DNA of 64,000 bases from Luteimonas cucumeris (lineage in GTDB: Bacteria; Pseudomonadota; Gammaproteobacteria; Xanthomonadales; Xanthomonadaceae): contig NZ_VLKN01000004.1 of the NCBI RefSeq assembly GCF_007830035.1, forward strand, positions 248,001 to 312,000, in the 5' to 3' direction. Made by a program: the position numbers and the translations under genes. A model generated the notes under the pieces. It made no database searches and was not told the DNA's origin. It saw only the letters and a list, made by a program, of their open reading frames with translations. Below, one piece after another: positions 28,023 through 40,057 of this stretch (position 1 is the first letter of the stretch; the number at the start of each line of letters is the position of its first letter).

Positions 28023-28107
28023 GTGATTGGTGATTCGCAAGGGCAAAGCATTGCTGCGAGCCTGCGCCCCTGCTGTTGCGAATCACGAATGACGAATGAC
28101 GAATGAC
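28023..28107. repeat. Heptamer array pair between ddlB and ftsQ
   Basis: The left arm is GTGATTG and GTGATTC at 28023-28036. The core GCAAGGGCAAAGC... follows. The inverted right arm is GAATCAC and three GAATGAC units at 28080-28107. It fills much of the 148-base gap between the ddlB stop and the ftsQ start on the minus strand. The arms are of unequal length. Confidence 0.85.
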
Positions 28108-28112
28108 GACCT

Positions 28113-29054
28113 TCATACCGTCATCTCCAGGATCCGCCAGCACAGCTCATCGAACTCTATGCCGACCTGGCGCGCGGCCTTGGGCACCAGCGAGTGGCTG
28201 GTCATCCCCGGCGCGGTATTGGCTTCGAGCAGGTACAGGTCGCCGCTGTCGCGATCGCGCATCACGTCGACGCGACCCCAGCCGCTGCAGCCTGCGGATT
28301 CGAACGCGGCCAGCGCCAGCCGTTGGATCTCTTCCTCCTCGACGCCCGACAGGCCCGGGCACAGGTACTGGGTGTCCTCGGCGACGTACTTGGCGTGGTA
28401 GTCGTACCACTGGCCCTTGGGCACGATGCGGATCGAAGGCAACGCGACGTTGCCCAGGATGCCGACAGTCAGTTCGTCGCCGACGATCATCTGCTCCATC
28501 AGCAGCTCGCCCGGATAGCGGATGGCCAGTTCGACCGCGGCATCGACGTCGGCATCGGCCAGCACGCGCGACACGCCGACGCTGGATCCCTCGCAGGACG
28601 GCTTGACGATCACCGGCAAGCCCAGCTCGCGTGCGGCCGCGTGCACGTCGTTTCCCTTCTGTAGGCGCAGATAGCGTGGCGTCGGCAATCCCAGCGACAG
28701 CCACACCTGCTTGCTACGGATCTTGTCCATCGCCAGCGCCGAGCCGAGCACGCCGGAACCGGTGTACGGCACGCCCATCGTCTGCAACAGGCCCTGCAGC
28801 ACGCCGTTCTCGCCATCGCCGCCATGCAGGATGTTGAACACGCGATCGAATTCCTTGCCCTGCAACTCGCGCAGCAGGTTCGGGATGCCATCGACCGCAT
28901 GCGCGGCGACGCCGCGCGAACGCAGTGCCTCGAGCACGTTGCGGCCGGAATCCAGCGACACTTCGCGCTCGGAACTGTTGCCGCCCATCAGCACGGCGAC
29001 GCGACCGAAGGCGGCCGGGTCAGTGATGCGCAGCGGTGGAATCGGGTGGGTCAC
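28113..29054 (-). CDS. ddlB: D-alanine--D-alanine ligase DdlB
   Basis: This 313-residue ATP-grasp enzyme makes D-Ala-D-Ala for peptidoglycan. Near the N-terminus is [14 protein letters not shown]; then [12 protein letters not shown], the omega-loop region, [18 protein letters not shown], and the metal-binding [21 protein letters not shown] at the C-terminus. A GTG start at 29054 overlaps the murC stop (GTGA), indicating coupled translation. The length is normal for DdlB. Confidence 0.97.
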   Translation of the reverse strand: MTHPIPPLRITDPAAFGRVAVLMGGNSSEREVSLDSGRNVLEALRSRGVAAHAVDGIPNLLRELQGKEFDRVFNILHGGDGENGVLQGLLQTMGVPYTGSGVLGSALAMDKIRSKQVWLSLGLPTPRYLRLQKGNDVHAAARELGLPVIVKPSCEGSSVGVSRVLADADVDAAVELAIRYPGELLMEQMIVGDELTVGILGNVALPSIRIVPKGQWYDYHAKYVAEDTQYLCPGLSGVEEEEIQRLALAAFESAGCSGWGRVDVMRDRDSGDLYLLEANTAPGMTSHSLVPKAARQVGIEFDELCWRILEMTV

Positions 29055-30499
29055 TTCGTCTTTTCCTCGAAACCTTCGGCGGCCAGCCGCTGTGCGGCAT
29101 AGCCGATGTCGCCGGCGCCCATCAGCAGCAGCAGGTCGCCGTCCTGCAATACGTCGGGGAGCAACGCGGCCAGATCGTTCGCGCCACCGGTCACCACCGG
29201 ATCGATGCGGCCGCGCGCGCGGATCGCACGCGCCAGCGACTTGGCATCGGCGCCGTTGATCGGCGCCTCGCCGGCGGGATAGACCTCGGTCAGCACCAGC
29301 GCATCGACACTCGACAGTACTGCGGCGAACTCGTCGAACAGATCGCGGGTGCGGCTGTAGCGATGCGGCTGGAACGCCACGACCAGGCGCCTGTCGGGCC
29401 AGCCGCCGCGGGCGGCGGCGAACACCGCTTCCAGTTCCTTCGGATGGTGGCCGTAGTCGTCGACCAGCTGCACGCGCGCGCCACTTTTCGTCTGCAGTTC
29501 GGCGAGCAGGTTGAAGCGGCGACCGATGCCGGCGAAGTTCTCCAGCGCTCGCGCGATCGCATCCGCCGGCACGCCGAGCTGCCAGCCGATCGCGGCAGCG
29601 GCCAGCGCGTTCTGCACGTTGTGCCGGCCCGGCAGAGCCAGCGTCACCGGCGTGCGCGAGCCGTCCGGCAGGCACAGCACGAAGCGCATGCGCGCGCTGT
29701 CCTGCAGCACCTGTTCGGCACGCACGTCGGCTTCCTCGGAGAAGCCATAGGCCATGACATGGCGCGGCGTCTTCGCCGCAAGCGTGGCCACTTCGGGATC
29801 GTCGATGCACAGTACCGCCAGGCCGTAGAACGGCAGGCGATGGAGGAATTCCTCGAAGGCCGCCTGCACGCGAGCGAAGTCGCCGCCGTAATTTTCAAGA
29901 TGATCGGCATCGATATTGGTCACGACGGCGATCAACGGATTCAGGCGCAGGAAGCTGCCGTCGCTCTCGTCGGCCTCGGCCACCAGCCACTGGCCGCTGC
30001 CCAGGCGCGCGTTGGCGCCGGCCGCGAGCAGCTGCCCGCCGATGACGAAGGTCGGGTCGATATCGCCCTCGCCCAGCACGCTCGCGGTCAGCGAAGTGGT
30101 CGTGGTCTTGCCGTGCGTGCCGGCGACGGCGATGCCGCGGCGGAAGCGCATCAGCTCGGCCAGCATCTCGGCGCGCGGCACGATCGGAATGCGCTGTGCG
30201 CGCGCTTCCATCAATTCGGGATTGTCGGACTTGATCGCGCTGGACACGACCACGCAATCGGCACCGAGCACGTTGGCCGCGGCATGGCCGCGATGCACGG
30301 TCGCACCAATTTTTCCGAGGCGACGGGTGACCGCGTTGTCCGCGTTGTCGGAACCGGAGACCTGGTAGCCGAGCGTGCACAGCACTTCCGCGATGCCACT
30401 CATGCCGACGCCGCCGATGCCGACGAAGTGCACGCGACGATAGGCCGCGGCGAGATCACCGGCGTCCTGCATGCGCCGTGTGTGCATCGTGCTCGACAT
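29051..30499 (-). CDS. murC: UDP-N-acetylmuramate--L-alanine ligase MurC
   Basis: This 482-residue Mur ligase adds L-Ala to UDP-MurNAc. [18 protein letters not shown] binds UDP-MurNAc, the ATP loop is [13 protein letters not shown], and the later ligase motifs are seen in [15 protein letters not shown] and [13 protein letters not shown]. The ATG at 30499 shares one base with the murG stop (TGATG). It overlaps ddlB by four bases. Confidence 0.97.
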   Translation of the reverse strand: MSSTMHTRRMQDAGDLAAAYRRVHFVGIGGVGMSGIAEVLCTLGYQVSGSDNADNAVTRRLGKIGATVHRGHAAANVLGADCVVVSSAIKSDNPELMEARAQRIPIVPRAEMLAELMRFRRGIAVAGTHGKTTTTSLTASVLGEGDIDPTFVIGGQLLAAGANARLGSGQWLVAEADESDGSFLRLNPLIAVVTNIDADHLENYGGDFARVQAAFEEFLHRLPFYGLAVLCIDDPEVATLAAKTPRHVMAYGFSEEADVRAEQVLQDSARMRFVLCLPDGSRTPVTLALPGRHNVQNALAAAAIGWQLGVPADAIARALENFAGIGRRFNLLAELQTKSGARVQLVDDYGHHPKELEAVFAAARGGWPDRRLVVAFQPHRYSRTRDLFDEFAAVLSSVDALVLTEVYPAGEAPINGADAKSLARAIRARGRIDPVVTGGANDLAALLPDVLQDGDLLLLMGAGDIGYAAQRLAAEGFEEKTK

Positions 30500-31578
30500 C
30501 ACGCCGCCTCCTGCAGGACGATGTCGGCGATGCGGTCGGCGGCATCGGGCCGTGCCAGCGTGCGCGCAGCCTCGGCCATCGCACGGCGCTTGCCCGCATC
30601 CGCCAGCAGCGGACGCAACGCGGCGATCAGACGTTCGTCGAATCCTTCGCCTTCGGCGACCAGCACGGCGGCGCCGCGCTCGACGAGGAATTGCGCATTG
30701 CGTGTCTGGTGATCATCGACCGCCTGCGGGAACGGCACCAGCACCGCACCGAGCCCGGCCGCGCACAGTTCCGCGAGCGTCAACGCACCGGCGCGGCACA
30801 CCACCAGGTCGGCCCAGGCGTAGGCCTGCGCCATGTCGGCGATGAAGGGTTCGACGCTGGCGCTGACGCCGGCATCGGCATAGGCCTGCTGCGCGGCCGC
30901 GGCCATCTTTTCGCCGCACTGGTGCCGGACTTCCAACTGCTCCGTACCGATTTCGCGCAATGCCTGCGGCAATACCGTGTTCAAGGCACGCGCGCCCTGG
31001 CTGCCGCCGAGCACGAGCACCCGCACCCTGGCATGATTTCCGGCAAGGCGTTCCGCCGGCGGTGCGATTGCCGCGATCTCGGCGCGGACGGGATTGCCGA
31101 CCACTTCTTCATTCGTGCCGGCGAAGCTGTCAGGGAAGCCGGTCAGCACGCGTCCGGCGAATTTCGCCAGCACGCGGTTGGTCATGCCCGGCGCGCGGTT
31201 TTGTTCGTGCACGACCAGCGGCAGGCCAAGACTGCGTGCCGCCAGTCCGCCCGGTCCCGCGGCGAAGCCGCCGAAACTGATCACGGCGCGGACATCGCGT
31301 GCACGCAAGCGCGCACGCGCCTGCATCACCGCGCCGAACAGCTTGAATGGGGCCAGCAACAGCGTGGCCATGCCCTTGCCGCGCACGCCGGCGACATCGA
31401 GCGTATCGATCTCGATGCCATGCTGCGGCACCAGTCGCGTTTCCATCTTGCCGGCAGCACCCAGCCAGGCCACCGGCACGCCGCGCGCGCGCAAGGCCTG
31501 CGCGACAGCGAGGCCGGGGAAAATGTGACCGCCGGTACCACCGGCCAGGATCATCACCGGGCGCTGCTCGCCATTCAT
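30499..31578 (-). CDS. murG: Undecaprenyl-PP-MurNAc-pentapeptide GlcNAc transferase MurG
   Basis: This 359-residue GT28 enzyme converts lipid I to lipid II on the cytoplasmic face of the membrane. G-loop 1 is [18 protein letters not shown]-loop 2 is [16 protein letters not shown]-loop 3 is [12 protein letters not shown], and the donor-binding C-domain has [15 protein letters not shown]. The ATG overlaps the ftsW stop by ATGA. Confidence 0.97.
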   Translation of the reverse strand: MNGEQRPVMILAGGTGGHIFPGLAVAQALRARGVPVAWLGAAGKMETRLVPQHGIEIDTLDVAGVRGKGMATLLLAPFKLFGAVMQARARLRARDVRAVISFGGFAAGPGGLAARSLGLPLVVHEQNRAPGMTNRVLAKFAGRVLTGFPDSFAGTNEEVVGNPVRAEIAAIAPPAERLAGNHARVRVLVLGGSQGARALNTVLPQALREIGTEQLEVRHQCGEKMAAAAQQAYADAGVSASVEPFIADMAQAYAWADLVVCRAGALTLAELCAAGLGAVLVPFPQAVDDHQTRNAQFLVERGAAVLVAEGEGFDERLIAALRPLLADAGKRRAMAEAARTLARPDAADRIADIVLQEAA

Positions 31579-32888
31579 GCGCCTTTCCTCAGTCCTAGCG
31601 TCGGCTCGGTGCGCTGGCGCAGGCGACTGGTGCCGCGCGCCGGCGCGATGTCGGCCGGTGCAGGCTGCGCGGTTGCCGGCGTGCCGGTCGACGGCTGCAC
31701 GGCCTCGCCGCGCAGGCGCGCGACCTGGCGCTCGGCGCGATCCAGTTCGTAGGACACACGCAGCAGCAGGCCGAGTGCGGCGCAGGTCATCAGCACGCTG
31801 GAGCCGCCGGACGAGATCAGCGGCAAGGTCAGTCCCTTGGTCGGCAGCAACCCGAGGTTGACGCCGATCGATACGAAACTCTGCAGGCTGATCCACAGCG
31901 CGATGCCGAACGCGCAGTATCCGGCGAAGTGGCGGCGCATTTCGACGCAGCGCAGTCCGATCCAGAACGCACGCCCGACCAGCAGCGCATACAGGCCGAT
32001 CACCAGGCACACGCCGACGAAGCCGAGTTCCTCGCCGATCACCGCGAGGATGAAATCGGTATGCGCTTCCGGCAGGAAGTTGAGCTTCTGCACCGAAGCG
32101 CCGAGGCCCACGCCGAACCATTCGCCGCGACCGACCGCCATCAGTGCATTGGTCAGCTGGTAGCCGCTGCCGAGCTGGTCGGCCCAGGGGTCGAGGAAGG
32201 AAGTGAAACGGCGCACGCGATACGGCTCGGCGATCGCGATCGCCGCCAGGATCGGCAAGCCCACCAGCACCGGTCCGAACATGCGCGGCATGTGCACGCC
32301 GCCAAGCACGAGCATGCCGGCGGTGATGGCCAGCAGCAGCGACAGCGAGCCGAAGTCGGGTTGCATGATCAGCAGCGCCACCAGCAGCACCGCCACGCCG
32401 ATCGGCTTGAGCATCGCGATCCAGGTCGCGTTCACCTCGTCGCGGAAGCGCACCAGGTAACTGGCCAGCCACACCACGTACATCAGCTTGACCGCTTCCA
32501 CCGCCTGGAAATTGGAGACGCCGAGGTTGATCCAGCGCTGCGCCCCATTGACGCTCTTGCCGATTCCCGGCACGAACACCAGCAGCAGCAACACGAAGCA
32601 CAGCAGCAGCAGCCACTGGTTCTTCTGCTCGACCGTCTTCAGTTCGGTGCGCATCAGCCAGATCGCCAGCACGCCACCAGCGCCGAGGAACACGATGTGC
32701 CGGGTCAGGTAGTAGAACGGGCCGACGCCGTCGTTCTCGGCGATGGCGATCGAACTGGACGCGACCATGACCACGCCCAGACAGGCGAGCGCGATGGTGG
32801 CGCCCAGCAACCAGGGATCGAAGCGGCCCTGGATCGCATCCAGGCGCGTGGCCTGGCGCGGACTGTCGGTGGCGTAGGTGGTGCTCAT
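31575..32888 (-). CDS. ftsW: SEDS peptidoglycan polymerase FtsW
   Basis: This 437-residue protein has about ten membrane helices and is the septal glycan polymerase partner of FtsI. SEDS signatures are seen: GAQRWINLG, a QPDFGS segment with the likely catalytic Asp region, the [21 protein letters not shown] loop, and [19 protein letters not shown] near the C-terminus. The extra C-terminal tail is Pro/Ala-rich. Start 32888 is coupled to the mraY stop (shared base). murD, which sits between mraY and ftsW in E. coli, is absent here. Confidence 0.97.
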   Translation of the reverse strand: MSTTYATDSPRQATRLDAIQGRFDPWLLGATIALACLGVVMVASSSIAIAENDGVGPFYYLTRHIVFLGAGGVLAIWLMRTELKTVEQKNQWLLLLCFVLLLLVFVPGIGKSVNGAQRWINLGVSNFQAVEAVKLMYVVWLASYLVRFRDEVNATWIAMLKPIGVAVLLVALLIMQPDFGSLSLLLAITAGMLVLGGVHMPRMFGPVLVGLPILAAIAIAEPYRVRRFTSFLDPWADQLGSGYQLTNALMAVGRGEWFGVGLGASVQKLNFLPEAHTDFILAVIGEELGFVGVCLVIGLYALLVGRAFWIGLRCVEMRRHFAGYCAFGIALWISLQSFVSIGVNLGLLPTKGLTLPLISSGGSSVLMTCAALGLLLRVSYELDRAERQVARLRGEAVQPSTGTPATAQPAPADIAPARGTSRLRQRTEPTLGLRKGA

Positions 32889-33973
32889 CAGCGCACCTTC
32901 AACGTTGCGAGGCCGACCAGCACCAGGATCACCGAGATGATCCAGAAGCGCACGATCACGCGTGGTTCCGGCCAGCCCTTGAGTTCGAAGTGGTGGTGGA
33001 TCGGTGCCATCCGGAACACGCGCTTGCCGGTGAGCTTGAACGAGGCCACCTGGATGATCACCGACAGCGTTTCGATGACGAACACGCCGCCCATGATCAC
33101 CAGCACCAGTTCCTGGCGGACGATCACGGCGATCGTGCCGAGCACTGCGCCCAGCGCCAGCGCACCGATGTCGCCCATGAACACCATCGCCGGATAGGTG
33201 TTGAACCACAGGAAGCCAAGCCCGGCACCGGCAATGGCCGCGCAGATGATCACCAGCTCGCCCGCGCCGGGCACCTGCGGAATCTGCAGGTAGTTGGAGA
33301 ACACCGCATTGCCTGACGCATAGGCGAACACGCCCAGCGCGCAGGCGACCAGCACCGTCGGCATGATTGCCAGGCCGTCGAGGCCGTCGGTCAGGTTGAC
33401 CGCGTTGGAGAAGCCAACGATCCAGAAATAGGCGATCGTGACGAAGGCAAAGCCGACCAGCGGCAGTGCCACTGCCTTGAAGAACGGGATATAGAAGGTG
33501 ATCGCCGCCGGCGCATCGGCGGTGTAGTACAGGAACAGACCCGCGGCCAGGCCGAATACCGATTGCGCCAGGTATTTCCAGCGCGACTTGAGTCCATTCG
33601 GATCGCGCCTGACGATCTTGATCCAGTCGTCGTACCAGCCGATCGCACCGAACGCCAGCATCACCGCCAGCACCAGCCATACATAACGGTTGCGCAGGTC
33701 GCCCCACAGCAGTACCGACAGCAGCACGGTGATCAGGATCAGCGCGCCACCCATGGTCGGCGTGCCGGCCTTGGAGAAATGCGTCTGCGGACCGTCCTGG
33801 CGGATCGGCTGACCACCCTTGTACTGCGCCAGCTTGCGGATCACCGCCGGCCCCAGCCACAGCGACAGGAAGAGCGCCGTCAACGCGGCGAGGATGCCGC
33901 GGAAGGTCAGGTAGGCGAACAGGCCGAACAGGCTTTCCAGCTGCTGCAGCCAGCGCGTGAGTTCAAGCAGCAT
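32888..33973 (-). CDS. mraY: Phospho-MurNAc-pentapeptide translocase MraY
   Basis: This 361-residue membrane enzyme makes lipid I from UDP-MurNAc-pentapeptide and undecaprenyl phosphate. The active-site motifs are [21 protein letters not shown] (paired Asp), [25 protein letters not shown] and the cytoplasmic [12 protein letters not shown]. The length and roughly ten helices fit the family. It overlaps the murF end by 11 bases. Confidence 0.98.
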   Translation of the reverse strand: MLLELTRWLQQLESLFGLFAYLTFRGILAALTALFLSLWLGPAVIRKLAQYKGGQPIRQDGPQTHFSKAGTPTMGGALILITVLLSVLLWGDLRNRYVWLVLAVMLAFGAIGWYDDWIKIVRRDPNGLKSRWKYLAQSVFGLAAGLFLYYTADAPAAITFYIPFFKAVALPLVGFAFVTIAYFWIVGFSNAVNLTDGLDGLAIMPTVLVACALGVFAYASGNAVFSNYLQIPQVPGAGELVIICAAIAGAGLGFLWFNTYPAMVFMGDIGALALGAVLGTIAVIVRQELVLVIMGGVFVIETLSVIIQVASFKLTGKRVFRMAPIHHHFELKGWPEPRVIVRFWIISVILVLVGLATLKVR

Positions 33974-35426
33974 CGGTGCCCCCCGTGTTCGTCGACGGTT
34001 CTTTCGACAGCAATGCGCTTACGACCCGATCCATGGCGCTGCCGCGCGAGCCTTTGACCAGCACCCTCAACACCGCGGAAGGAGCATCCGTAACGGCCTG
34101 CAGATCGGAGCGCAGCGCGCGCGCCAGTGCTTCATGGGATTCGAAGGCGCGGCCACCGTCTCCGAAAGCCTGCGCGGCGGCGGCGCTCAACGTGCCAAGC
34201 GCGTACAGACGCGCGATGCCGGCGCTCTTTGCGCGACGTCCCGCTGCCGCGTGCAGGGCCTCGGCATCGGCGCCGAGTTCGCGCATGTCGCCCAGCACCA
34301 ACCAGCTTTCGCCACCCTGCCCGGCCAGGGTTTCGATCGCGGCGTTGAGCGATCCGGGATTGGCGTTGTAGCTGTCGTCGATCAGCTGCACGTTGCCGTC
34401 GAGGCGATGCGCGACCAGGCGGCCGGCCACCGCACGTGCTGCGCCGAGCCCGGCTGCGATCGTGTCCAGCGACGCGCCCGCGCCCAGCGCCAGGCAGGCC
34501 GCGGCGAGTGCGTTGGATACGTTGTGCCGTCCCGGCAACGGCAGCGCGATGTCGACATCGCCGGCCGGCGTGATCAGGATGAATGCCATGCCTTCGGCGG
34601 TCGCGCGGACGTCGCGCGCGCTGATGTCGGCGGTGGCTTCGAGCCCGAAGCGCAGGATGCGGCGGCCATGCGCGCGCTCGGCGAAATACGGGGCGAACGC
34701 ATCGTCGGCGTTGATCACCGCCACGCCGTCGGCCGGCAGCGCATCGTAGATCGCAGCCTTGGTGTCGGCGACGCCGAGCAAGCTGCCCATGCGTTCCAGA
34801 TGCGCGGGCGCGATGTTGTTGACCAGCGCCACGTCGGGCCTGACGACGGCCGTCAGATACGCGATGTCGCCGGGCTTGCCGGCGCCCATCTCGTAGATCG
34901 CGATGTCGGCATCCTCCGGCGCGTCGATCACCGCCAGCGGCAGGCCGATCTCGTTGTTGCGGTTACCCGGGTTGGCATAGGCCTTCCTGCCGCGGTCCTG
35001 CGCGAGGATCGACAGCAGCAGGGTCTTGACGCTGGTCTTGCCGTTGCTGCCGGTAATCGCGACCACCTTGCCGCCGCGCTCGCGCTGCAACGCGCCGGCC
35101 AGGGCGGCAAGCGCGCGCTCGGTATCGGCCACCACGATCTGCGGCAGGTCGATGGCAAGTTCGCGCGACACCAGCGCCGCCGCAATCGCGGCACCTGATG
35201 TCGTGGAAGAAGATTTCGCGAACACCGCGACATGATCGTGGCCGTCGAAACGCTCGCCCTTGAGTGCGACGAACAACGCCGCGCCGGTCGCCGGCAATGC
35301 ACGGGTGTCGGTGGCAATGGCATCGACCACGACGTCATCGCCCTTTACAGCTGCGCCATTCACAGCTACGCCGTGCAGGCGGCCACCGGTCATGCGCGCG
35401 ATCGCCGAGAGGCTCAGCGGCTTCAT
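33963..35426 (-). CDS. murF: UDP-MurNAc-tripeptide--D-Ala-D-Ala ligase MurF
   Basis: In this 487-residue Mur ligase the ATP loop is [17 protein letters not shown]. The Mur ligase central motifs [13 protein letters not shown] and [13 protein letters not shown] follow, then a C-terminal domain with [17 protein letters not shown] and [10 protein letters not shown]. It completes the UDP-MurNAc-pentapeptide. The start overlaps the murE stop by ATGA. Confidence 0.97.
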   Translation of the reverse strand: MKPLSLSAIARMTGGRLHGVAVNGAAVKGDDVVVDAIATDTRALPATGAALFVALKGERFDGHDHVAVFAKSSSTTSGAAIAAALVSRELAIDLPQIVVADTERALAALAGALQRERGGKVVAITGSNGKTSVKTLLLSILAQDRGRKAYANPGNRNNEIGLPLAVIDAPEDADIAIYEMGAGKPGDIAYLTAVVRPDVALVNNIAPAHLERMGSLLGVADTKAAIYDALPADGVAVINADDAFAPYFAERAHGRRILRFGLEATADISARDVRATAEGMAFILITPAGDVDIALPLPGRHNVSNALAAACLALGAGASLDTIAAGLGAARAVAGRLVAHRLDGNVQLIDDSYNANPGSLNAAIETLAGQGGESWLVLGDMRELGADAEALHAAAGRRAKSAGIARLYALGTLSAAAAQAFGDGGRAFESHEALARALRSDLQAVTDAPSAVLRVLVKGSRGSAMDRVVSALLSKEPSTNTGGTDAA

Positions 35427-36895
35427 GCCCTGCCCTCCAGCACGCTGCGTGCAACGCGCGTGTCGTCGAACGGATGCTTGACGCCGGCGATCTCCTGGTA
35501 GGGCTCATGGCCCTTGCCGGCGATCAGCACGATGTCGTCGGCGCCGGCCTCGCCGATGGCGCGCGCGATCGCGGCAGCGCGATCGCGTTCCACCACCACG
35601 GCCTGCGGACGCGCGAATCCCGCCATGATCTCGGCGACGATGGCATCGCCATCCTCGCCACGCGGATTGTCGTCGGTGACGATCACCGCATCGGCGTGCG
35701 CCTCGGCAATCGCCGCCATCAGTGGACGCTTGCCGCGATCGCGTTCGCCGCCGCAGCCGAACACGCACACCAGACGCCCACGCAGGTGGCCGCGCAGCGA
35801 CTGCAGCGCCTGCTGCAACGGATCGGGCTTGTGCGAATAGTCGATCACCACCAGCGGCAGCACGCCATCGCCGCCGAGCCGGTTCATGCGCCCGGCGATG
35901 GGCTGGAGCTGCGGCAGCACCGCGGCGATGGCCTCGGGCGTCTCGCCCAGCGCATGCAGCACGCCAGCCACCGCCAGCAGGTTGTCGACATTGAAACGGC
36001 CGAGCAGGGAAGAACGCACCGCGGCGCGGACATCTCCCAATACCAGGTCGAAGGCCAGGCCGGACGCATCCAGCGCGATGTTCTCTGCGCGCACCAGTGC
36101 CTGCGCATGGCCACGCGCGCTCAGGCCGACGCCGCGCACGCTGTCCGGCAGCTGCGCGAGCAGAGACACGCCGAAATCGTCGTCGAGATTGACCGCTGCC
36201 GCCTGCAGGCCCGGACGCGCGAACAGCTTCGCCTTGGCGGCACCGTACGTCGCCATGTCGCCGTGATAGTCGAGGTGGTCACGGGTGAGATTGGTGAACA
36301 CCGCCACGTCGTAATGCACCGCATCGACGCGACCCTGGTCCAGCGCGTGCGAACTGACTTCCATCGCCACGGCCGTGGCGCCGGCGTCGCGCAGTTGTGC
36401 CAGCAGCGCATGCATCTGCAATACCAGCGGCGTGGTGAACCCGGTCGGCTGCGCATCGCCGTACAGCCCGGCGCCCAGCGTGCCGATCGTGCCGGCGCGC
36501 CGACCAAGCAGTTCCAGCGACTGCGCGATCAGCTGCACCGTCGAGGTCTTGCCGCTGGTGCCGGTGACACCGACCATCGTCATCGCATGCGAGGGTTGGC
36601 CGTGGAACTGGTCGGCCATCGCGCCCATGCGCGCGCGCAGGCCGGGCACGGCGATGGCATCGGCCGGTGCCGGCAGGTCCGGCGGTGCCGGCGGTTCGAA
36701 CAGGATCGCGCCGGCACCGGCAGCGCGCGCCTGGTCGACGAAGCCCAGGCCATGCGCGCCGAAACCGGCGATGGCGACGAAGGCGTCGCCGCCGTGGACA
36801 TCGCGGCTGTCCAGTACCAGCCCGGTAACGGCCAGTTCCGCCGGCACGGCGGGCACGTCCGGCAACAGTTCAGCCAGCAGCATCGCGCGGGTCAT
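35423..36895 (-). CDS. murE: UDP-MurNAc-L-Ala-Glu--meso-diaminopimelate ligase MurE
   Basis: This 490-residue Mur ligase has the ATP loop [18 protein letters not shown]. The substrate-specifying segment [10 protein letters not shown] carries the DNPR motif that selects meso-diaminopimelate, so the cell wall is of the usual Gram-negative type. [11 protein letters not shown] and [11 protein letters not shown] are family motifs. The ATG overlaps the ftsI stop by four bases. Confidence 0.97.
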   Translation of the reverse strand: MTRAMLLAELLPDVPAVPAELAVTGLVLDSRDVHGGDAFVAIAGFGAHGLGFVDQARAAGAGAILFEPPAPPDLPAPADAIAVPGLRARMGAMADQFHGQPSHAMTMVGVTGTSGKTSTVQLIAQSLELLGRRAGTIGTLGAGLYGDAQPTGFTTPLVLQMHALLAQLRDAGATAVAMEVSSHALDQGRVDAVHYDVAVFTNLTRDHLDYHGDMATYGAAKAKLFARPGLQAAAVNLDDDFGVSLLAQLPDSVRGVGLSARGHAQALVRAENIALDASGLAFDLVLGDVRAAVRSSLLGRFNVDNLLAVAGVLHALGETPEAIAAVLPQLQPIAGRMNRLGGDGVLPLVVIDYSHKPDPLQQALQSLRGHLRGRLVCVFGCGGERDRGKRPLMAAIAEAHADAVIVTDDNPRGEDGDAIVAEIMAGFARPQAVVVERDRAAAIARAIGEAGADDIVLIAGKGHEPYQEIAGVKHPFDDTRVARSVLEGRA

Positions 36896-38694
36896 GGCTG
36901 CAGCTCCGCAGCAGCCGGGACTGTGGACTGCGGGCTGGAGATCCGGCCGGCGGCGACAGCTACCGGTTTTCCGCCATTGCGCTTGGCTTCCGCTGCAGCC
37001 TGCGCCGCCAGCCAGGTCTCGATGTCGTCCGGCGGCACGTCCATCAGCCGCAGCGCGCCTTCCATCACGTTCTGGAACACCGGCGCCGACACGTAGCCGC
37101 CGCCGTAGCCGTAGCCGCGGCTCGCGTCGGGTTCGTTGATGACGATCGCCATCGCGAAGCGCGGATTGTCGACCGGCACCACGCCAGCGAAAAACGCGAC
37201 GTACTCGCGCGAGTAGCCGCCGCCGCTGGCCTTGCGCGAGGTGCCGGTCTTGCCGGCGACGTGGTAGCCGAGGATCGCCGCGCGCGTGGCGGTGCCGCCG
37301 GTCTCGGTCACCGTCTGCATCATCTTCATCACTTCACGGGCGATCTCCGCGTCCAGCACCTGCCTGGATTCGTTGACCTGGCCCTTGACGAAGGTTGGCG
37401 CGATCAGTTTTCCGCCGTTGGCGAGTGCGGCGTAGGCGGTCGCGATCTGCAATGGCGTCGCCGACAGCCCGTAACCGTAGGACATGGTCTGCTTGCTGGT
37501 GCCGCTCCATTGCGACGGCGGCATGAACACGCCCGCGGCCTCGCCCGGGAAGCCGCTGTGCGTGCTTTCGCCGTAGCCGAACCTGCGCACGAAATCGTAG
37601 AAGGTCTTGTCCGGCAGCAGCGCCACGATCTTGGAGGCGCCCACGTTCGAACTCTTGGTGAGCACGCCGGTGGTATCGAGGATGCCGTAGTTGTGCGTGT
37701 CGGTGGTGCGATAGCGGCCGTTCGGCATCCAGCCCGGATTGGTGTTGAATTTCGTCTCCGGCGTGATCACGCCGGCCTCGAGCGCGGCGGCCACGGTCAA
37801 CGGCTTCATCGTCGAGCCCGGTTCGATCACGTCGGTCACGGCGCGGTTGCGGTGCGAATCGCGATTGCCCGACTCCACCGCGTTCGGGTTGTAGGACGGC
37901 AGGTTGGCCATCGCCAGCACTTCGCCGGTGGCAACGTCCAGCACCACTGCCGAGCCGCTGCTGGCGTCGGATTCCAGCAATGCGCGCTTCAATTCGCGAT
38001 AGGTCAGGTACTGGATGCGGCGGTCGATGGTGAGCGTCAGGTCCTTGCCCGGTTGCGCCGGCTTGATCAGGTCGACGTTCTCGACGATGCGGCCGCGGTT
38101 GTCGCGGATCACGCGCTTGCTGCCGGGCGTGCCGCGCAGCCATTCGTCGAAGGCCAGTTCCAGGCCTTCCTGGCCTTCGTCGTCGATGTTGGTGAAGCCC
38201 AGCACGTGCGCCATCGCTTCGCCTTGCGGGTAGAAGCGGCGGAATTCGCGCTGCGAGAACACGCCGGGGATGTCGAGCGCGACGATCTTCTTCGCCGCCA
38301 CCGGACTGATGCGGCGCTTGAGCCACATGAATTCCTTGCCGGCGCGCTGCGACACCTTGCGCGTCAGGTAATCCGCGGGCACGCCGAGTGCCTTGGCGAG
38401 TTGCGGCAGCCGCGCCGGATGCTTCAGCAGCTCCTGCGGATCGGCCCACACCGATTCCACCGGCGAGGAAACCGCCAGCGGCTCGCCGTTGCGGTCTGTG
38501 ACCATGCCGCGCGAGGTCGGGATCTCGATGTCGCGCAGGAAACGCGCATTGCCCTGCTTCTGGTAGAAGTCGTTGTCGATCAGCTGCAGGTCGACCGCGC
38601 GCCCGACCAGCGCCAATGAACTCAATCCCAGCGCGCCGGCGACCATCGCCAGCCGTGCGCGCAGGTTGAACTGGGCGCGATTGCGCGGCTTCAT
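36892..38694 (-). CDS. ftsI: Septal peptidoglycan transpeptidase FtsI (PBP3)
   Basis: This 600-residue class B penicillin-binding protein has a short cytoplasmic N-terminus and one membrane helix ([17 protein letters not shown]), then a pedestal domain beginning [17 protein letters not shown]. The transpeptidase motifs are [11 protein letters not shown] (SxxK with the catalytic Ser), TKSSNVGAS (SxN) and AGKTGTSRK (KTG). It works with FtsW at the septum. Its start overlaps the ftsL stop. Confidence 0.98.
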   Translation of the reverse strand: MKPRNRAQFNLRARLAMVAGALGLSSLALVGRAVDLQLIDNDFYQKQGNARFLRDIEIPTSRGMVTDRNGEPLAVSSPVESVWADPQELLKHPARLPQLAKALGVPADYLTRKVSQRAGKEFMWLKRRISPVAAKKIVALDIPGVFSQREFRRFYPQGEAMAHVLGFTNIDDEGQEGLELAFDEWLRGTPGSKRVIRDNRGRIVENVDLIKPAQPGKDLTLTIDRRIQYLTYRELKRALLESDASSGSAVVLDVATGEVLAMANLPSYNPNAVESGNRDSHRNRAVTDVIEPGSTMKPLTVAAALEAGVITPETKFNTNPGWMPNGRYRTTDTHNYGILDTTGVLTKSSNVGASKIVALLPDKTFYDFVRRFGYGESTHSGFPGEAAGVFMPPSQWSGTSKQTMSYGYGLSATPLQIATAYAALANGGKLIAPTFVKGQVNESRQVLDAEIAREVMKMMQTVTETGGTATRAAILGYHVAGKTGTSRKASGGGYSREYVAFFAGVVPVDNPRFAMAIVINEPDASRGYGYGGGYVSAPVFQNVMEGALRLMDVPPDDIETWLAAQAAAEAKRNGGKPVAVAAGRISSPQSTVPAAAELQP

Positions 38695-38957
38695 GGACGC
38701 ACCACCACGATCTCGGCGGCTTCAGGGAACTTCATGCCGAGCCTGTCGCGCGCGATCTGGTCGATGCGGTTGCTCTCGGCCCAGGTGGCCTGTTCCAGCT
38801 GCAGGCGACCGAACTCGATGTTGAGCGCGTCGCGCGCCTTCTCCAGCCGCGTCAGCTCCACGAACAGCTGTCGGTGCTGATGACGCGCATGCACCACCAT
38901 CACCGCGGTGACGACATTGGCAGCGATCAGGATCGCGAGCAACATGCGCAGGCTCAT
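38691..38957 (-). CDS. ftsL: Cell division protein FtsL
   Basis: This 88-residue bitopic protein has a membrane helix at residues ~3-22 ([20 protein letters not shown]) and a periplasmic coiled coil ([28 protein letters not shown]) ending in [14 protein letters not shown]. It forms the FtsQLB complex with FtsQ and FtsB. GGAGG precedes the ATG, which overlaps the rsmH stop by ATGA. Confidence 0.94.
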   Translation of the reverse strand: MSLRMLLAILIAANVVTAVMVVHARHQHRQLFVELTRLEKARDALNIEFGRLQLEQATWAESNRIDQIARDRLGMKFPEAAEIVVVRP

Positions 38958-40057
38958 GGGTGGCCTCCTGCGGAGGCGGGGGCCAGGGGCTGGGGACTGG
39001 GGACTCGGAACAGCGGTGCGGCCTCGCGCGAACGCCGGCCTGCATCGCTGCTTTGCTTTTGTTCTTCGCCGAGCCCCCAGTCCCCAACCCCCAGTCCCGC
39101 TCCATCCAGCTTTTCAGCCACCCTCAGCACCGCGCTGCGCGCGCGCGGATTGGCCGCCAGCTCCGCCGCGCCCGCTTTCTGGGCTCCATCAATCGCGCGC
39201 AAGGTCGGCACGAAGGATTCGACTGCCGGCAAGCGACGATTCGTCGGCGGCGCTTTCGCGTGCCGGGCGATGAACTGCTTGACGATGCGGTCTTCCAGCG
39301 AATGGAAGCTGATCACCGCCAACCGGCCCTGCGGCTTGAGCGCGGCCAGCGCCGCGTCCAGGCCCGCTTCCAGGTCGGACAGTTCGCGATTGACGTGGAT
39401 GCGGATCGCCTGGAACGAGCGCGTCGCCGGATGGATGCTGTCGTGCTTGCCGCGCGGCATCACCGACGCGATCAGCTGGGCGAGATCGGCGGTACGTTCG
39501 ATCGGCTGCTGCGCCCGACGGGCGACGATCGCGCGCGCGATGCGCCGGCTCATGCGTTCCTCGCCGTAGGTCCACAGCACGTCGGCGATGTCCTGCTCGG
39601 ATGCATTCGCCAGCCACTGCGCGGCGCTTTCGCCGCTGTCGGGATCCATGCGCATGTCGAGCGGGCCGTCCTTGCCGAAACTGAAGCCGCGTTCGGCCAC
39701 GTCCAGCTGCGGCGACGACACGCCCAGGTCGAGCAGTACCCCATCGAGGCCGACGGCCACCGCATCCCAATGCGCGAGGTCGGTGAAGCTGCCGCGATGG
39801 ATCGCGACGCGCGGGTCCGTGCCGAACTCGCGCTCGGCCACCGCAATCGCCTCGGGATCCTTGTCCATCAGCAGCAGTCGCCCTCCCGTGCCCAGCTTCT
39901 GCAGCACGCCGCGCGCATGGCCACCACGCCCGAACGTGCCATCCAGATACGTTCCGTCCTCGACCACCCGCAGCCCTTCCATGACCTGCTCGAACATCAC
40001 CGGCAAGTGCAGACCCGGAAGGTGGGCGGACCGGCTGTCCGCGCCACCCGTGCTCAC
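38954..40057 (-). CDS. rsmH: 16S rRNA (cytosine-1402-N4)-methyltransferase RsmH with repeat-encoded tail
   Basis: In this 367-residue SAM enzyme [14 protein letters not shown] and [16 protein letters not shown] are the N-terminal signature and SAM loop. [28 protein letters not shown] and [15 protein letters not shown] are all typical. The normal protein should end near [15 protein letters not shown] (about residue 315). About 48 extra residues, from residue ~320, come from a GGGGACT heptamer pair (DWGLGEEQ... [14 protein letters not shown]). GTG at 40057 overlaps the mraZ stop (GTGA). Confidence 0.95.
   Translation of the reverse strand: MSTGGADSRSAHLPGLHLPVMFEQVMEGLRVVEDGTYLDGTFGRGGHARGVLQKLGTGGRLLLMDKDPEAIAVAEREFGTDPRVAIHRGSFTDLAHWDAVAVGLDGVLLDLGVSSPQLDVAERGFSFGKDGPLDMRMDPDSGESAAQWLANASEQDIADVLWTYGEERMSRRIARAIVARRAQQPIERTADLAQLIASVMPRGKHDSIHPATRSFQAIRIHVNRELSDLEAGLDAALAALKPQGRLAVISFHSLEDRIVKQFIARHAKAPPTNRRLPAVESFVPTLRAIDGAQKAGAAELAANPRARSAVLRVAEKLDGAGLGVGDWGLGEEQKQSSDAGRRSREAAPLFRVPSPQPLAPASAGGHP
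38979..39099. repeat. Heptamer array pair, GGGGACT type, inside the 3' end of rsmH
   Basis: The left arm, 38979-39005, is GGGGCCA, GGGGCT, GGGGACT, GGGGACT. The inverted right arm, 39072-39099, is AGCCCCC, AGTCCCC, AACCCCC, AGTCCCG. The minus-strand core begins CGGCGAAGAACAAAAGCAAA, which resembles the core of the ftsQ element. It is in frame with rsmH and leaves the rsmH-ftsL overlap intact. Confidence 0.9.
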
